Below, one piece after another: positions 38,744-48,423 of a stretch of DNA of 64,000 bases. The notes under the pieces are model-generated. The model searched no databases and had not been told where the DNA came from. It saw only the letters and a program-made list of their open reading frames with translations. The position numbers and the translations under genes are program-made. The stretch spans positions 5,394,001-5,458,000 of the forward strand of contig NZ_CP108055.1 of NCBI RefSeq assembly GCF_036174265.1, written 5' to 3'. This stretch comes from Streptomyces sp. NBC_00285 (lineage in GTDB: Bacteria; Actinomycetota; Actinomycetes; Streptomycetales; Streptomycetaceae). Positions within the stretch are counted from its first letter, which is position 1, and every line of letters starts with the position of its first letter.

Positions 38744-38779
38744 CGAGGGTCCCCCGGGTCGCACCCCGGGGGACCCTCG
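38744..38779 (+). terminator. Hairpin terminator after ino1
   Basis: CGAGGGTCCCCCGGG (38744-38758) and CCCGGGGGACCCTCG (38765-38779) form a 15-bp perfect stem, without a T tract. Confidence 0.8.
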
Positions 38780-38800
38780 TCGTATGTGAGGCTGTGCCCC

Positions 38801-40075
38801 ATGTCCGTCGTGCCTGATCTGCAGGTCCTGCTGCGGCTCCGGGACTTCCGGCGCCTGCTCTTTGTCCGCCTGCTCTCCCAAGGTGCAGACGGCGTCTACC
38901 AGATCGCACTCGCCGCCTATGTCGTCTTCTCCCCGGAGAAGCAGACCTCGGCCACCGCGATCGCCTCCGCGATGGCTGTCCTACTTCTCCCCTACTCCTT
39001 GGTGGGTCCTTTCGCCGGCGTCCTCCTGGACCGCTGGCGCCGTCGCCAGGTCTTCGTCTACGGCAACCTCGTGCGTGCCCTACTGGCATCGGCGACGGCG
39101 GCACTGATGCTCAGTGACGTTCCCGACTGGCTCTTCTACGTCTCCGCCCTGTGCGTCACCGCGGTCAACCGCTTCATCCTGTCCGGCCTGTCCGCCGCCC
39201 TGCCCCGTGTCGTCGACGAGGAGCGGCTGGTGATCGCCAACTCCCTTTCCCCGACGGCCGGAACCCTCGCCGCCACCGCAGGGGGCGGCCTCGCCTTCGC
39301 CGTACGGCTGGTGGTGGCCGACTCCGACGCGGCCGTCGTGCTGCTGGGAGCGGGGCTGTATCTGTGCGGCGCACTCGCCGCACTGCGCATCCCACCGGAA
39401 CTGCTGGGTCCCGAAACCGAGTTGCTCCAGCCCCGCCTCGGTACCGCGCTGACCGGTACCGCACGCGATCTGGTGGCCGGCGTACGGCATCTGGCCGCAC
39501 CATCACGCCGGTCTGCCGCCCGGGCGCTGGGTGCGATGTCGTTGATGCGGTTCTGCTACGGCGCACTGCTCGTCATGGTGCTGATGCTCTGCCGCTACGC
39601 CCTGAGTTCCGATCCTGACGACGGACTCGCCCTGCTGGGACTGGCTCTGGGAATCTCCGGCGCCGGATTCTTCGCCGCCGCCGTCCTCACCCCCTGGGCC
39701 GCGGGCAGACTCGGGCCCGAGCGTTGGATCGTTGTGTGCGCCGCAGCCGCCGCGGTACTGGAGCCCACCCTCGGACTCCCCTTCGCCACCGCCCCCATGC
39801 TCATGGCGGCGTTCGTCCTCGGTCTGATCACCCAGGGCGCGAAGATCGCCACGGACACCATCGTGCAGTCCTCCGTCGACGACGGCTTCCGGGGCCGGAT
39901 CTTCTCGGTCTACGACGTGCTGTTCAACATCGCTTTCGTGGGCGCCGCCGCCGCGGCCGCCCTGATCCTGCCGCCGGACGGCCGCTCGGTGACCCTGGTA
40001 GTAACCGTCGCCGTCATCTACGCAGTGGTCGCCGCCGGGATGGCGAGGGAACGACGGATGGTGGGGGAACGATGA
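38801..40075 (+). CDS. MFS transporter
   Basis: A 424-residue 12-helix transporter. It starts MSVVPDLQVLLRLRDFRRLL, with helices beginning VRLLSQGADGVYQIALAAYV, and the loop motif GPFAGVLLDRWRRRQVFVYG. The second half is similar but less conserved. The export or import substrate is unknown. ATG at 38801; TGAGG about 9 bases upstream. Downstream are two parS sites. Confidence 0.83.
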   Translation: MSVVPDLQVLLRLRDFRRLLFVRLLSQGADGVYQIALAAYVVFSPEKQTSATAIASAMAVLLLPYSLVGPFAGVLLDRWRRRQVFVYGNLVRALLASATAALMLSDVPDWLFYVSALCVTAVNRFILSGLSAALPRVVDEERLVIANSLSPTAGTLAATAGGGLAFAVRLVVADSDAAVVLLGAGLYLCGALAALRIPPELLGPETELLQPRLGTALTGTARDLVAGVRHLAAPSRRSAARALGAMSLMRFCYGALLVMVLMLCRYALSSDPDDGLALLGLALGISGAGFFAAAVLTPWAAGRLGPERWIVVCAAAAAVLEPTLGLPFATAPMLMAAFVLGLITQGAKIATDTIVQSSVDDGFRGRIFSVYDVLFNIAFVGAAAAAALILPPDGRSVTLVVTVAVIYAVVAAGMARERRMVGER

Positions 40076-40083
40076 GGGGCGAT

Positions 40084-40097
40084 GTTTCACGTGAAAC
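40084..40097. other. parS site (perfect), first of a pair
   Basis: GTTTCACGTGAAAC just after the MFS gene. The second site is 42 bp away centre to centre, about four DNA turns. Confidence 0.92.
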
Positions 40098-40125
40098 ATC
40101 GCCCCTCGACCTACTCGAAGGTCAT

Positions 40126-40139
40126 GTTTCACGTGAAAC
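40126..40139. other. parS site (perfect), second of a pair
   Basis: GTTTCACGTGAAAC in the convergent gap between the MFS and cca genes. Confidence 0.92.
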
Positions 40140-40158
40140 ATGACCCCGTTTCACGGCC

Positions 40159-41601
40159 TCAGCTCTGCTCGACCCACCACTTCTTGAGTGCGGCCACCGC
40201 CTCGTCATGCTTCATCGGCCCGTGCTCCAGACGAAGCTCCAACATGTGCTTGTAGGCGTGGCCGATGGCAGGACCCGGGCCCACATCGAGGATCTCCATG
40301 ATCTGGTTGCCGTCGAGGTCGGGCCTGATCGCGTCGAGCTCCTCCTGCTCCTGAAGCTGGGCGATCCGCTCCTCCAGACCGTCGTACGCACGCGACAACG
40401 TGGCCGCCTTGCGCTTGTTCCGGGTCGTGCAGTCCGAGCGGGTCAACTTGTGGAGCCGGTCGAGCAGCGGGCCCGCGTCCCGCACATAGCGGCGTACCGC
40501 CGAGTCCGTCCACTCCCCGGTGCCGTACCCGTGAAAGCGCAGATGCAGTTCGACGAGCTGGGAGACGTCCTTCACCAGTTCGTTGGAGTACTTGAGTGCT
40601 GTCATCCGCTTCTTCGTCATCTTCGCTCCGACCACTTCGTGGTGGTGGAACGAGACACGACCGTCGTTCTCGAAGCGGCGGGTGCGCGGCTTGCCGATGT
40701 CATGGAGAAGCGCGGCCAGGCGGAGAGTCAGGTCGGGCCCTTCCTCCTCCAGTTCGATGGCCTGCTCCAGAACGATCAGCGTGTGCTCGTAGACGTCCTT
40801 GTGCCGGTGGTGCTCGTCGCTCTCCAGGCGCAGGGCCGGGAGCTCCGGAAGGACATGCCCGGCGAGACCCGTGTCGACGAGCAGGGTCAGTCCCTTGCGG
40901 GGGTTGGCGGACAGGATGATCTTGTTGAGCTCGTCCCGGACACGCTCGGCCGAGACGATCTCGATACGCCCGGACATGTCCTTCATGGCCGCCACGACTT
41001 CGGGGGCCACCTCGAAGTCGAGCTGGGCAGCGAAGCGCGCCGCGCGCATCATCCGCAGCGGGTCGTCGGAGAAGGACTCCTCGGGGGTGCCCGGGGTACG
41101 AAGTACACGCGCTGCGAGGTCGTCGAGGCCGCCGTGCGGGTCGATGAACTTCTTCTCGGCAAGCGAGAACGCCATCGCGTTCACCGTGAAGTCACGCCGG
41201 ACGAGGTCCGCCTCGATGGAGTCCCCGTAAGCGACCTCCGGCTTGCGCGAGGTCCGGTCGTACGCCTCGGACCGGTAGGTGGTCACCTCCACCTGGAAGC
41301 CGTCCTTCTGCCCCCCCACCGTGCCGAAGGCGATCCCGACCTCCCACACCGAGTCCGCCCACTTCTTGAGGATCTTCAGTACGTCCTGTGGGCGAGCGTC
41401 CGTCGTGAAGTCCAGATCGTTACCGGGCCGGTCCAGCAGTGCGTCCCGGACAGGCCCGCCGACCAGGGCGAGCGAGAAGCCGGCCGCCTGGAAACGACGC
41501 GCGAGGTCGTCGGCGACAGGGGCGAACCGCAACAGTTCATTCACCGTGTGAGGCTGCGCCTGGCTGGGGGCACTGAGAAGGTTTTCGTCGGCGTTCGGCA
41601 C
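40159..41601 (-). CDS. cca: CCA tRNA nucleotidyltransferase
   Basis: A 480-residue class II nucleotidyltransferase that adds or repairs the 3'-CCA of tRNA. Motifs: LVGGPVRDALLDRPGNDLDF with the G-x-VRD and DxD metal site, RRDFTVNAMAF, and an HD domain near residue 270 (LAALLHDIGKPRTRRFENDG, HHHEVVGAKMTKKRM). The HD half is typical of this longer form. GTG at 41601 gives MPNADENLLSAPSQAQPHTV; no clear Shine-Dalgarno, so the start is uncertain. Confidence 0.92.
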   Translation of the reverse strand: MPNADENLLSAPSQAQPHTVNELLRFAPVADDLARRFQAAGFSLALVGGPVRDALLDRPGNDLDFTTDARPQDVLKILKKWADSVWEVGIAFGTVGGQKDGFQVEVTTYRSEAYDRTSRKPEVAYGDSIEADLVRRDFTVNAMAFSLAEKKFIDPHGGLDDLAARVLRTPGTPEESFSDDPLRMMRAARFAAQLDFEVAPEVVAAMKDMSGRIEIVSAERVRDELNKIILSANPRKGLTLLVDTGLAGHVLPELPALRLESDEHHRHKDVYEHTLIVLEQAIELEEEGPDLTLRLAALLHDIGKPRTRRFENDGRVSFHHHEVVGAKMTKKRMTALKYSNELVKDVSQLVELHLRFHGYGTGEWTDSAVRRYVRDAGPLLDRLHKLTRSDCTTRNKRKAATLSRAYDGLEERIAQLQEQEELDAIRPDLDGNQIMEILDVGPGPAIGHAYKHMLELRLEHGPMKHDEAVAALKKWWVEQS

Positions 41602-41858
41602 AACAGAAGAGGGTACGTGGCCCGGGCAGCCCTGAGCGCCTCCATTAAACGTGCACCGAGTCTTCATCCATCCCTGCACAAGGTCTGCCCCGGAGACTCA
41701 CGGACCCGCTCCCCTTTATACGCACACATTCGGGACAGCACGGCAGCCTCAACCGATCTTGTGGAGCAGTCCGCGGCACTTCCCCTCAGCGCGCATCGTT
41801 ACCATGCGTGGACGCACATTCCGACGACCACTGACGACGACGAGGGACGGGCGAGCGC

Positions 41859-44228
41859 GTGGCCGAGGCGGCAGACTTCCAGGGGACGTGTCCCTCACCT
41901 GCCCGCCGCTGGCTGCGGCGCACCGGTGTCCTGCTGGCAGGGGTGCCGCTACTGGCCGGCCTGTGCCAGATCTCCGCCGCCCCACCCGCCCAGGCCGCTG
42001 CCGACTCCGGTTCGGTGTCCGTCGCCGTCGACACACTCAGCCCCAGCGCACCTACGGACGGTGACACGATCACCGTGTCCGGGACGGTGACCAACAACGG
42101 GAAGAAGGCCGTCACCGCAGCCCATGTGGGACTGTGGGTGGGCCCCGAGCTGAACACCCGCTCGTCGATCGACACCGTCACCGAAGACAGCGACTCCCTT
42201 CAGGACGCCACGGGATCGGAGGTCGGCGGCAAGTACGTCGCGAAGTTCTCGCAGCTGACCCCCGGCGTCGCCCAGCCCTTCTCCATCTCCGTGCCGGTCG
42301 ACAAGCTGGACCTCGGCAGCGCCGGTGTCTACCAGTTCGCCGTCTCCCTCTCGGGCAAGACCTCGGCGCAGTCGTGGGACCAGATGCTCGGCGTCCGACG
42401 GACCTTCCTGCCGTGGCAGTCCGACGAGGCGGACACGAAGACCAGGACGACGTTCCTGTGGCCGCTGATCTCCACCGTCCACATGACGGCGGAGACCGGA
42501 TCGAACGCACAGCAGACACCGGTCTTCCTCAACGACGACCTCGCCGAGGAGATCTCGGCGGGCGGCCGACTGGACCAGATGTTGTCGCTGGGCGAGGACC
42601 TCAATGTCACCTGGGTGATCGACCCGGACCTGCTTGCGTCCGTCGACGCGATGACCCGCAGCTACCGGATCCGAGGCGAGGGCGACACCACCACGGCGGG
42701 CACCCACCAGGCAATCGCCAAGCAGTGGCTGGCAAAGCTGCAGAAGGCGGTGGAGGGCCAGGAGGTCGTCGCGCTGCCCTTCGCCGATCCCGACCTCGCC
42801 TCCCTCGCCCACAACGGCACGAGTGTCAGCGGCTCGCTCAGCCATCTCGACGAGGCCACCGACGTCGCGGCCACCACGGTGAAGACCGTGCTCCACGTGA
42901 CACCGAGCAGCGACTTCGCCTGGCCCGTGAACGGCGCGGTGGATCCGTCCATCGTCAAGGTCGCCACCTCCGCCGGCGCCGACAAGGTGATCACACGCAG
43001 CGACAGCCTCCAGGAGACCGGTGGCCTCTCCTACACGCCGTCCGCTGCCCGTCCCATCGGTGGCGGCACCACGGCTGTCGTCGCAGACGCCCGGCTGTCG
43101 ACGGCGTTCCAGGGCGATCTGACGAAGGCTTCGACCGCTACCCTCGCTGTCCAGAAGTTCCTCGCCCAGAGCCTCACTCTCGATCTCCAGACGGACAAGC
43201 AGCGCAGCATCGTCGTCGCCCCGCAGCGCATGCCGACGGCGAGCCAGGCCGGTGCCATGGCCGAGGCGATCACCGCCCTGGAGAGCGGGAACTGGTCCGA
43301 GACCCAGAAGCTCACGGCGGCGGCCGCGGCCAAGCCCGATCCCGGGGCCACCACCAAGGTGCCCTCGGCATCCGCCTACCCCGCCTCACTGCGCAAGCAG
43401 GAGCTGTCGAAGTCGGCCTTCCAGCAGGTCGCGAGCACGCAGGACAAGCTCGACAACTTCAAGGTGATCCTGTCCGACCAGTCCCGCGTCGTGACCCCAT
43501 TCGGGCGGGCCGTGAACCGCGAGATGTCCACGTCGTGGCGGGGCCGCGCCGCCGAGGCGAGCGGCTTCCGCAGCGATGTAAAGACCTACCTCGACCAACT
43601 GACCTCCCAGGTCAGCCTGATCGACAAGTCGGAGACCAAGCTCTCCGGCCGCAGTGCCACCATCCCCGTGACGGTTCAGAACAACCTCGTGCAGGGCGTG
43701 CAGCACCTGAGGCTGCGGCTGACGTCGCTGAGTGCGAACCGGCTCGAGATCGGCGGCTACTCGTACTCCGAGCAGGCGGTCGAGGTTTCGGGCGGCCACA
43801 GCCAGACGGTGAAGTTCACCACGACGGCCAACGCCAACGGCAAGGCCGCGGTGGTCGCCCAGCTGTACACGGAGGACGGCCAGCCCTACGGCAATGCCGT
43901 CAGGTTCGACGTGAAGGTCACCGAGTTCACGGCCACGGTCATGCTGGTCATCGGCGGCGGGGTGCTGCTTCTGGTGCTGGCAGGATTCCGGATGTACACC
44001 CAGCGCAAGCGCGCGGCCGCCCGTGAGGCCGAGCAGAACGGCCCCGATGACGAGGCCGGCGAGGCCGTGGATGACCCGGAGAACCCCGAGGGTCCCGATG
44101 ACCGTCTCAAGGAAGAGTCCGGCACCGGCACCGGGGCAGACGACCCGGAGCAGCCGAGTGACCTGACAGCGGACACCGCAGCGGAAAGCGCCGGGCCGTC
44201 CGGCACGGGTGAGAGAGTGGACCGTTGA
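41859..44228 (+). CDS. Large secreted/membrane protein (DUF6049-like)
   Basis: A 789-residue protein of uncertain family. Residues 15-48 form a signal-like region (RRTGVLLAGVPLLAGLCQIS, AAPPAQAA). The extracytoplasmic part has Ig-like features (DGDTITVSGTVTNNGKKAVT). A hydrophobic segment near residues 690-710 (VMLVIGGGVLLLVLAGFRMY) and a short acidic cytoplasmic tail close it. This layout matches the DUF6049 proteins that precede MurJ in Streptomyces. Role unknown, probably envelope related. GTG at 41859 follows GAGGGACGGG. Confidence 0.75.
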   Translation: MAEAADFQGTCPSPARRWLRRTGVLLAGVPLLAGLCQISAAPPAQAAADSGSVSVAVDTLSPSAPTDGDTITVSGTVTNNGKKAVTAAHVGLWVGPELNTRSSIDTVTEDSDSLQDATGSEVGGKYVAKFSQLTPGVAQPFSISVPVDKLDLGSAGVYQFAVSLSGKTSAQSWDQMLGVRRTFLPWQSDEADTKTRTTFLWPLISTVHMTAETGSNAQQTPVFLNDDLAEEISAGGRLDQMLSLGEDLNVTWVIDPDLLASVDAMTRSYRIRGEGDTTTAGTHQAIAKQWLAKLQKAVEGQEVVALPFADPDLASLAHNGTSVSGSLSHLDEATDVAATTVKTVLHVTPSSDFAWPVNGAVDPSIVKVATSAGADKVITRSDSLQETGGLSYTPSAARPIGGGTTAVVADARLSTAFQGDLTKASTATLAVQKFLAQSLTLDLQTDKQRSIVVAPQRMPTASQAGAMAEAITALESGNWSETQKLTAAAAAKPDPGATTKVPSASAYPASLRKQELSKSAFQQVASTQDKLDNFKVILSDQSRVVTPFGRAVNREMSTSWRGRAAEASGFRSDVKTYLDQLTSQVSLIDKSETKLSGRSATIPVTVQNNLVQGVQHLRLRLTSLSANRLEIGGYSYSEQAVEVSGGHSQTVKFTTTANANGKAAVVAQLYTEDGQPYGNAVRFDVKVTEFTATVMLVIGGGVLLLVLAGFRMYTQRKRAAAREAEQNGPDDEAGEAVDDPENPEGPDDRLKEESGTGTGADDPEQPSDLTADTAAESAGPSGTGERVDR

Positions 44229-44271
44229 GGATGTCGTGGCCGGTGGGCCCGGGACGATGAGGTGGGTAACC

Positions 44272-46554
44272 ATGAACGCGCCGTACGACGGTGACAGTCA
44301 GGGCGCGGGCAACTCGGGTCGCCCCGAAGGCCCACCGCCCGAGCCCGGCCAGGTTCCGCCGCAGCCGCCCGCGGACATGTACCTCCAGGACGCTTACGAC
44401 CAGGACCCGTACCGGGCGCAGGACCTCCACGCCCAGGACCCGGTCACGGAGGCCCTCTACGACCGTGCGGCACACCCCCCGCCGCCGCCTGGCACCTATC
44501 AGCCGCAGCAACCGCTGTACTCGCAGCCGCCCCAGTCCCCGTACGCTCCCGACCCGCACGTGTGGGCGCAGACCCCGGCGCCGGAGCCGGAGGGCCCGAC
44601 GCAGTTCCTGCCGTACGGCGACAACCCCCGCACCACCCAGTTCGTGGGCGTCGACGACCTGGTGACCCAGGCCGGCGAGGAGCGTCACGAGCCGGACGCC
44701 TTCGCGCACCTCTTCCGCGACCAGCAGCAGGGTGGCGGCCGCCCGACGGATCCCCCGTCGGTACCCGGCCCGACACCGGCCCCTGGCGGCCCGTCACGGA
44801 CCCCGCAGTTCCAGGCACCCGCGGCGCCCACGCCCTCGGCCGACGAGACCATGAACCTCGGGACCGCGCCGGCCCTCGCGCAGACGGCACCCCCCGCTGC
44901 TCCCACGGCTCCCGCCAAGAAGGGCGGGAAGGCCACGGGCCTGTTGAAGTCGAGCGCCGTGATGGCGGCCGGCACGATGGTCTCCCGCCTCACCGGCTTC
45001 ATCCGCTCGGCGCTGATCGTGTCGGCGCTCGGTACCGCCCTGCTGGGCGACTCCTTCCAGGTGGCCTACCAGCTGCCGACCATGATCTACATCCTCACCG
45101 TCGGCGGCGGTCTGAACTCCGTCTTCGTGCCACAGCTCGTGCGCGCCATGAAGGAGGACGACGACGGCGGTGAGGCGTTCGCGAACCGGCTCCTGACGCT
45201 CGTCATCGTGGCTCTCGCCGCCCTCACCGCACTCACGATGCTCGGGGCACCACTCCTGGTGCGTGCGCTGTCGAACTCCGTGGCGACCAATCCGGCCGCC
45301 AATGATGTCGCCATCACCTTCACCCGCTACTTCCTGCCATCCATCTTCTTCATGGGCATCCATGTGGTGATGGGGCAGATCCTCAACGCGCGCGGCAAGT
45401 TCGGCGCGATGATGTGGACTCCGGTCCTCAACAACATCGTCATCATCGTGACGCTCGGGATGTTCCTCTGGGTGTACGGCACCGCCAGGCACTCCGGCAT
45501 GAACGTCACGAACATCCCGCCGGAGGGGCAACGGCTGCTCGGTGTGGGCATCCTGCTCGGACTCGTGGTGCAGGCGCTCGCGATGATCCCGTATCTGCGC
45601 GAGACGGGTTTCCGGCTTCGCCTGCGCTTCGACTGGAAGGGCCACGGCCTCGGCAAGGCCGCCATGCTCGCGAAGTGGACCATCCTGTTCGTCCTCGCCA
45701 ACCAGGCGGGCGCCCTCGTCGTCACCCAGCTCGCCACCGCGGCCGTCGCCGACACCAAGATTCCCGGCACGGGCTTCAGTGCCTACGCCAACGCCCAGCT
45801 CATCTGGGGGCTCCCGCAGGCCATCATCACCGTCTCGCTGATGGCCGCCCTGCTGCCGCGTATCTCCCGCTCGGCCGCGGAGGACGACGCCGGGGCAGTC
45901 CGCGACGACATCTCCCAGGGGCTGCGCACCACGGCGGTCGCGATCGTCCCGATCGCCTTCGGTTTCCTCGCACTCGGCATCCCGATGTGCACCCTGATCT
46001 TCGGTGCCTCCAGCACCGGCGCCGCCACGAACATGGGCTACATGCTGATGGCCTTCGGCCTCGGTCTGATCCCCTACTCGGTGCAGTACGTCGTCCTGCG
46101 TGCCTTCTACGCCTACGAGGACACCCGGACGCCCTTCTACAACACCGTGATCGTGGCAGCCGTCAACGCCGCCGCCTCCGCCGTCTGTTACGCCGTCCTG
46201 CCGCCCCGCTGGGCTGTGGTCGGCATGGCCGCCGCCTACGGTCTGGCCTACTCGATCGGGGTCGGCGTGGCCTGGCGCCGGCTGAGCAAGCGCCTCGGTG
46301 GCGACCTGGACGGCAAGCGCGTCCTGCGGACCTACGCCCGTCTCTGCATCGCCTCCGTACCGGCGGCTTTGCTGAGTGGGGCGGCCTGCTACGGCATCGG
46401 TCACTCGCTCGGTCAGGGCGTCATCGGTTCGTTCGCCGCGCTGATCGCGGGCGGAGCTGTTCTGCTCGGGATCTTCTTTGTCGCGGCACGCAAGATGCGT
46501 ATCGAGGAGCTGAACTCCCTGGTCGGCATGGTCCGGGGGCGTCTGGGGCGCTGA
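44272..46554 (+). CDS. murJ: MurJ/MviN lipid II flippase
   Basis: A 760-residue protein. Residues 1-220 are a Pro/Gln/Gly-rich cytoplasmic tail. The MurJ core of about 14 helices begins KSSAVMAAGTMVSRLTGFIR. Motifs include LGDSFQVAYQLPTMIYILTV, GGGLNSVFVPQLVRAMKED, GMNVTNIPPEGQRLLGVGIL, and FYAYEDTRTPFYNTVIVAAV. It moves lipid II across the membrane. ATG at 44272 has GAGGTGG upstream. The pseudokinase gene follows; in mycobacteria the two are one fused protein. Confidence 0.92.
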   Translation: MNAPYDGDSQGAGNSGRPEGPPPEPGQVPPQPPADMYLQDAYDQDPYRAQDLHAQDPVTEALYDRAAHPPPPPGTYQPQQPLYSQPPQSPYAPDPHVWAQTPAPEPEGPTQFLPYGDNPRTTQFVGVDDLVTQAGEERHEPDAFAHLFRDQQQGGGRPTDPPSVPGPTPAPGGPSRTPQFQAPAAPTPSADETMNLGTAPALAQTAPPAAPTAPAKKGGKATGLLKSSAVMAAGTMVSRLTGFIRSALIVSALGTALLGDSFQVAYQLPTMIYILTVGGGLNSVFVPQLVRAMKEDDDGGEAFANRLLTLVIVALAALTALTMLGAPLLVRALSNSVATNPAANDVAITFTRYFLPSIFFMGIHVVMGQILNARGKFGAMMWTPVLNNIVIIVTLGMFLWVYGTARHSGMNVTNIPPEGQRLLGVGILLGLVVQALAMIPYLRETGFRLRLRFDWKGHGLGKAAMLAKWTILFVLANQAGALVVTQLATAAVADTKIPGTGFSAYANAQLIWGLPQAIITVSLMAALLPRISRSAAEDDAGAVRDDISQGLRTTAVAIVPIAFGFLALGIPMCTLIFGASSTGAATNMGYMLMAFGLGLIPYSVQYVVLRAFYAYEDTRTPFYNTVIVAAVNAAASAVCYAVLPPRWAVVGMAAAYGLAYSIGVGVAWRRLSKRLGGDLDGKRVLRTYARLCIASVPAALLSGAACYGIGHSLGQGVIGSFAALIAGGAVLLGIFFVAARKMRIEELNSLVGMVRGRLGR

Positions 46555-46673
46555 GGCGGGGGTACGCGCACAACCATCGTCCGCCACCGTGTGTCGTGCA
46601 TAGCGGCGGACTGTGGGCACAATTGGGTTCTGCGTCACACGACGCGCAATGAATGGGGAGGCAGGGAACGACG

Positions 46674-48392
46674 GTGGCGGAACGGAGCACGGCTGCCGTC
46701 GACGTGGCAGACAACAGCGGTGACGAACCGCTGACCGCCAAGGCGGACCAGTCCACGGCCGACGGCGTGGCCAAGAACCGGGAGCGGGACACGGAAGACG
46801 TCGAGGCACAGGGGAGTGGCGGGACCGACAATCCCGGCAAGGCATCACCGCCGGAACTGCACAGCGGCCACAAACTCGCCAGACGCTACCGTCTCGAGGA
46901 GTGCGTCACCCGTCTGGACGGCTTCAGCAGCTGGCGGGCCGTCGACGAGAAACTCCGTCGGGCCGTCGGCGTGCACATCCTGCCCGCGGACCATGCACGG
47001 GCACGTTCCGTCCTGGCCGCGGCCCGTTCCTCCGCGCTGCTGGGCGACCCGCGGTTCGTGCAGGTCCTGGACGCCGTCGAGGAGAACGATCTCGTCTACG
47101 TCGTCCACGAGTGGCTTCCCGACGCGACCGAACTGACCGCACTCCTCGCCTCGGGCCCGCTGGAGGTGTTCGATGCCTATCAGATGGTCAGTCAGGTGGC
47201 CTCCGCCATGGCAGCTGCCCACCGTGAAGGCCTCGCGCACCTGCGGCTGAATCCGAACGCGATCCTGCGGACATCGAGCGGTCAGTGGCGCATCCGCGGT
47301 CTCGCCGTGAACGCCGCGCTGCGCGGTGCCAGTTCGGAGACACCGCAGCGGACGGACACGGAGGCCATCGGCGCCCTCCTGTACGCGGCGCTCACCCAGC
47401 GCTGGCCGTACGAGAACGACGCCTACGGCCTCGCCGGTCTGCCCAAGGACGTCGGCCTCATCGCACCCGACCAGGTGCGGGCGGGCGTCCACCGCGGGCT
47501 GTCCGAGCTGGCGATGAGGGCCCTCTCCAACGACGGTGCGACGGCCTCCCGTCACGAGTCGGCGTGCACCACACCCGAGGAACTGGTCAAGGCGATCGGT
47601 GAGATGCCCCGCATCCGCCCGCCGGAGCCGGTGTTCACGGCCCCGCCCGAGTACCAGCGCACGACGTATCAACAGGGGACGTACGGCCGCCCCGCACCGC
47701 GTCCTGGCTTCACCCAGCCGGTCTCGGTGCCGCCCCCACCACTGCAGAGCCGCACCGGCCGAGCCTTGAAGTGGGCGGTCTCGGCCCTCCTCATCGCCGC
47801 GCTGGGCCTGGGCAGTTGGCAGCTCGCGGACGCTCTGATGGATCAGGGCGGAAAGTCGAACGAGAACCAAAACCAGACGACCGACGACGGCGACAAGAAC
47901 AGCGCGACGCCGAAACCGACGAAGACGCTCAGCATCGATGACGCCGAAGAGTACGTCGCCAAGGGTGACGCACAGCATCCAGGCGACGTGAAGCTGACCT
48001 ACGACGGCAGCTCGACCACAGGATGGCGGACCAGCAGCTACACAAACGGTCCGGACATGGTGATAAAGCCCGGCGTCGGCATCGTCTACGACCTCGGCTC
48101 CGCCCAGGAATTGTCCGCAGCGACCCTGTCGTTCCGATACGGCGGCAACCACACGACGGTTGAGCTGTATGCCACCGACTCCCTCAGCTCGTCCACACCA
48201 CTGAGCTCGATGCAGAAGCTGGGCAGGACGAAGACAAACAGCGCCTCAGCGAACGTGAAGGTCGACAAGCCGGTGAAGAGCCGTTACGTGCTGGTCTGGC
48301 TGACCGCCCTGCCGTATTCCGGAGCCGATTCCGCCAACTACAGCGACGCCGGCTACAAACAGGCCATCACCAACGTGAAGTTCACCGGCTGA
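46674..48392 (+). CDS. Membrane-anchored protein pseudokinase
   Basis: A 572-residue protein. A polar N-terminus (1-65) leads to a kinase-like domain (RRYRLEECVTRLDGFSSWRA to VKAIGEMPRIRP). The VAIK-Lys position reads RAVGVHIL, the HRD aspartate is lost (HLRLNPNAIL), and no DFG is seen, so it should not phosphorylate. A single helix follows (WAVSALLIAALGLGSWQLAD), then an extracytoplasmic beta-rich domain resembling a discoidin-like carbohydrate fold (VKLTYDGSSTTGWRTSSYTN). The N-terminal start is GTG at 46674 with AGGGA upstream. It probably partners MurJ. Confidence 0.85.
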   Translation: MAERSTAAVDVADNSGDEPLTAKADQSTADGVAKNRERDTEDVEAQGSGGTDNPGKASPPELHSGHKLARRYRLEECVTRLDGFSSWRAVDEKLRRAVGVHILPADHARARSVLAAARSSALLGDPRFVQVLDAVEENDLVYVVHEWLPDATELTALLASGPLEVFDAYQMVSQVASAMAAAHREGLAHLRLNPNAILRTSSGQWRIRGLAVNAALRGASSETPQRTDTEAIGALLYAALTQRWPYENDAYGLAGLPKDVGLIAPDQVRAGVHRGLSELAMRALSNDGATASRHESACTTPEELVKAIGEMPRIRPPEPVFTAPPEYQRTTYQQGTYGRPAPRPGFTQPVSVPPPPLQSRTGRALKWAVSALLIAALGLGSWQLADALMDQGGKSNENQNQTTDDGDKNSATPKPTKTLSIDDAEEYVAKGDAQHPGDVKLTYDGSSTTGWRTSSYTNGPDMVIKPGVGIVYDLGSAQELSAATLSFRYGGNHTTVELYATDSLSSSTPLSSMQKLGRTKTNSASANVKVDKPVKSRYVLVWLTALPYSGADSANYSDAGYKQAITNVKFTG

Positions 48393-48423
48393 GAGTTCAC
48401 CGCAGACAAGGGGAGGGGGTCCG

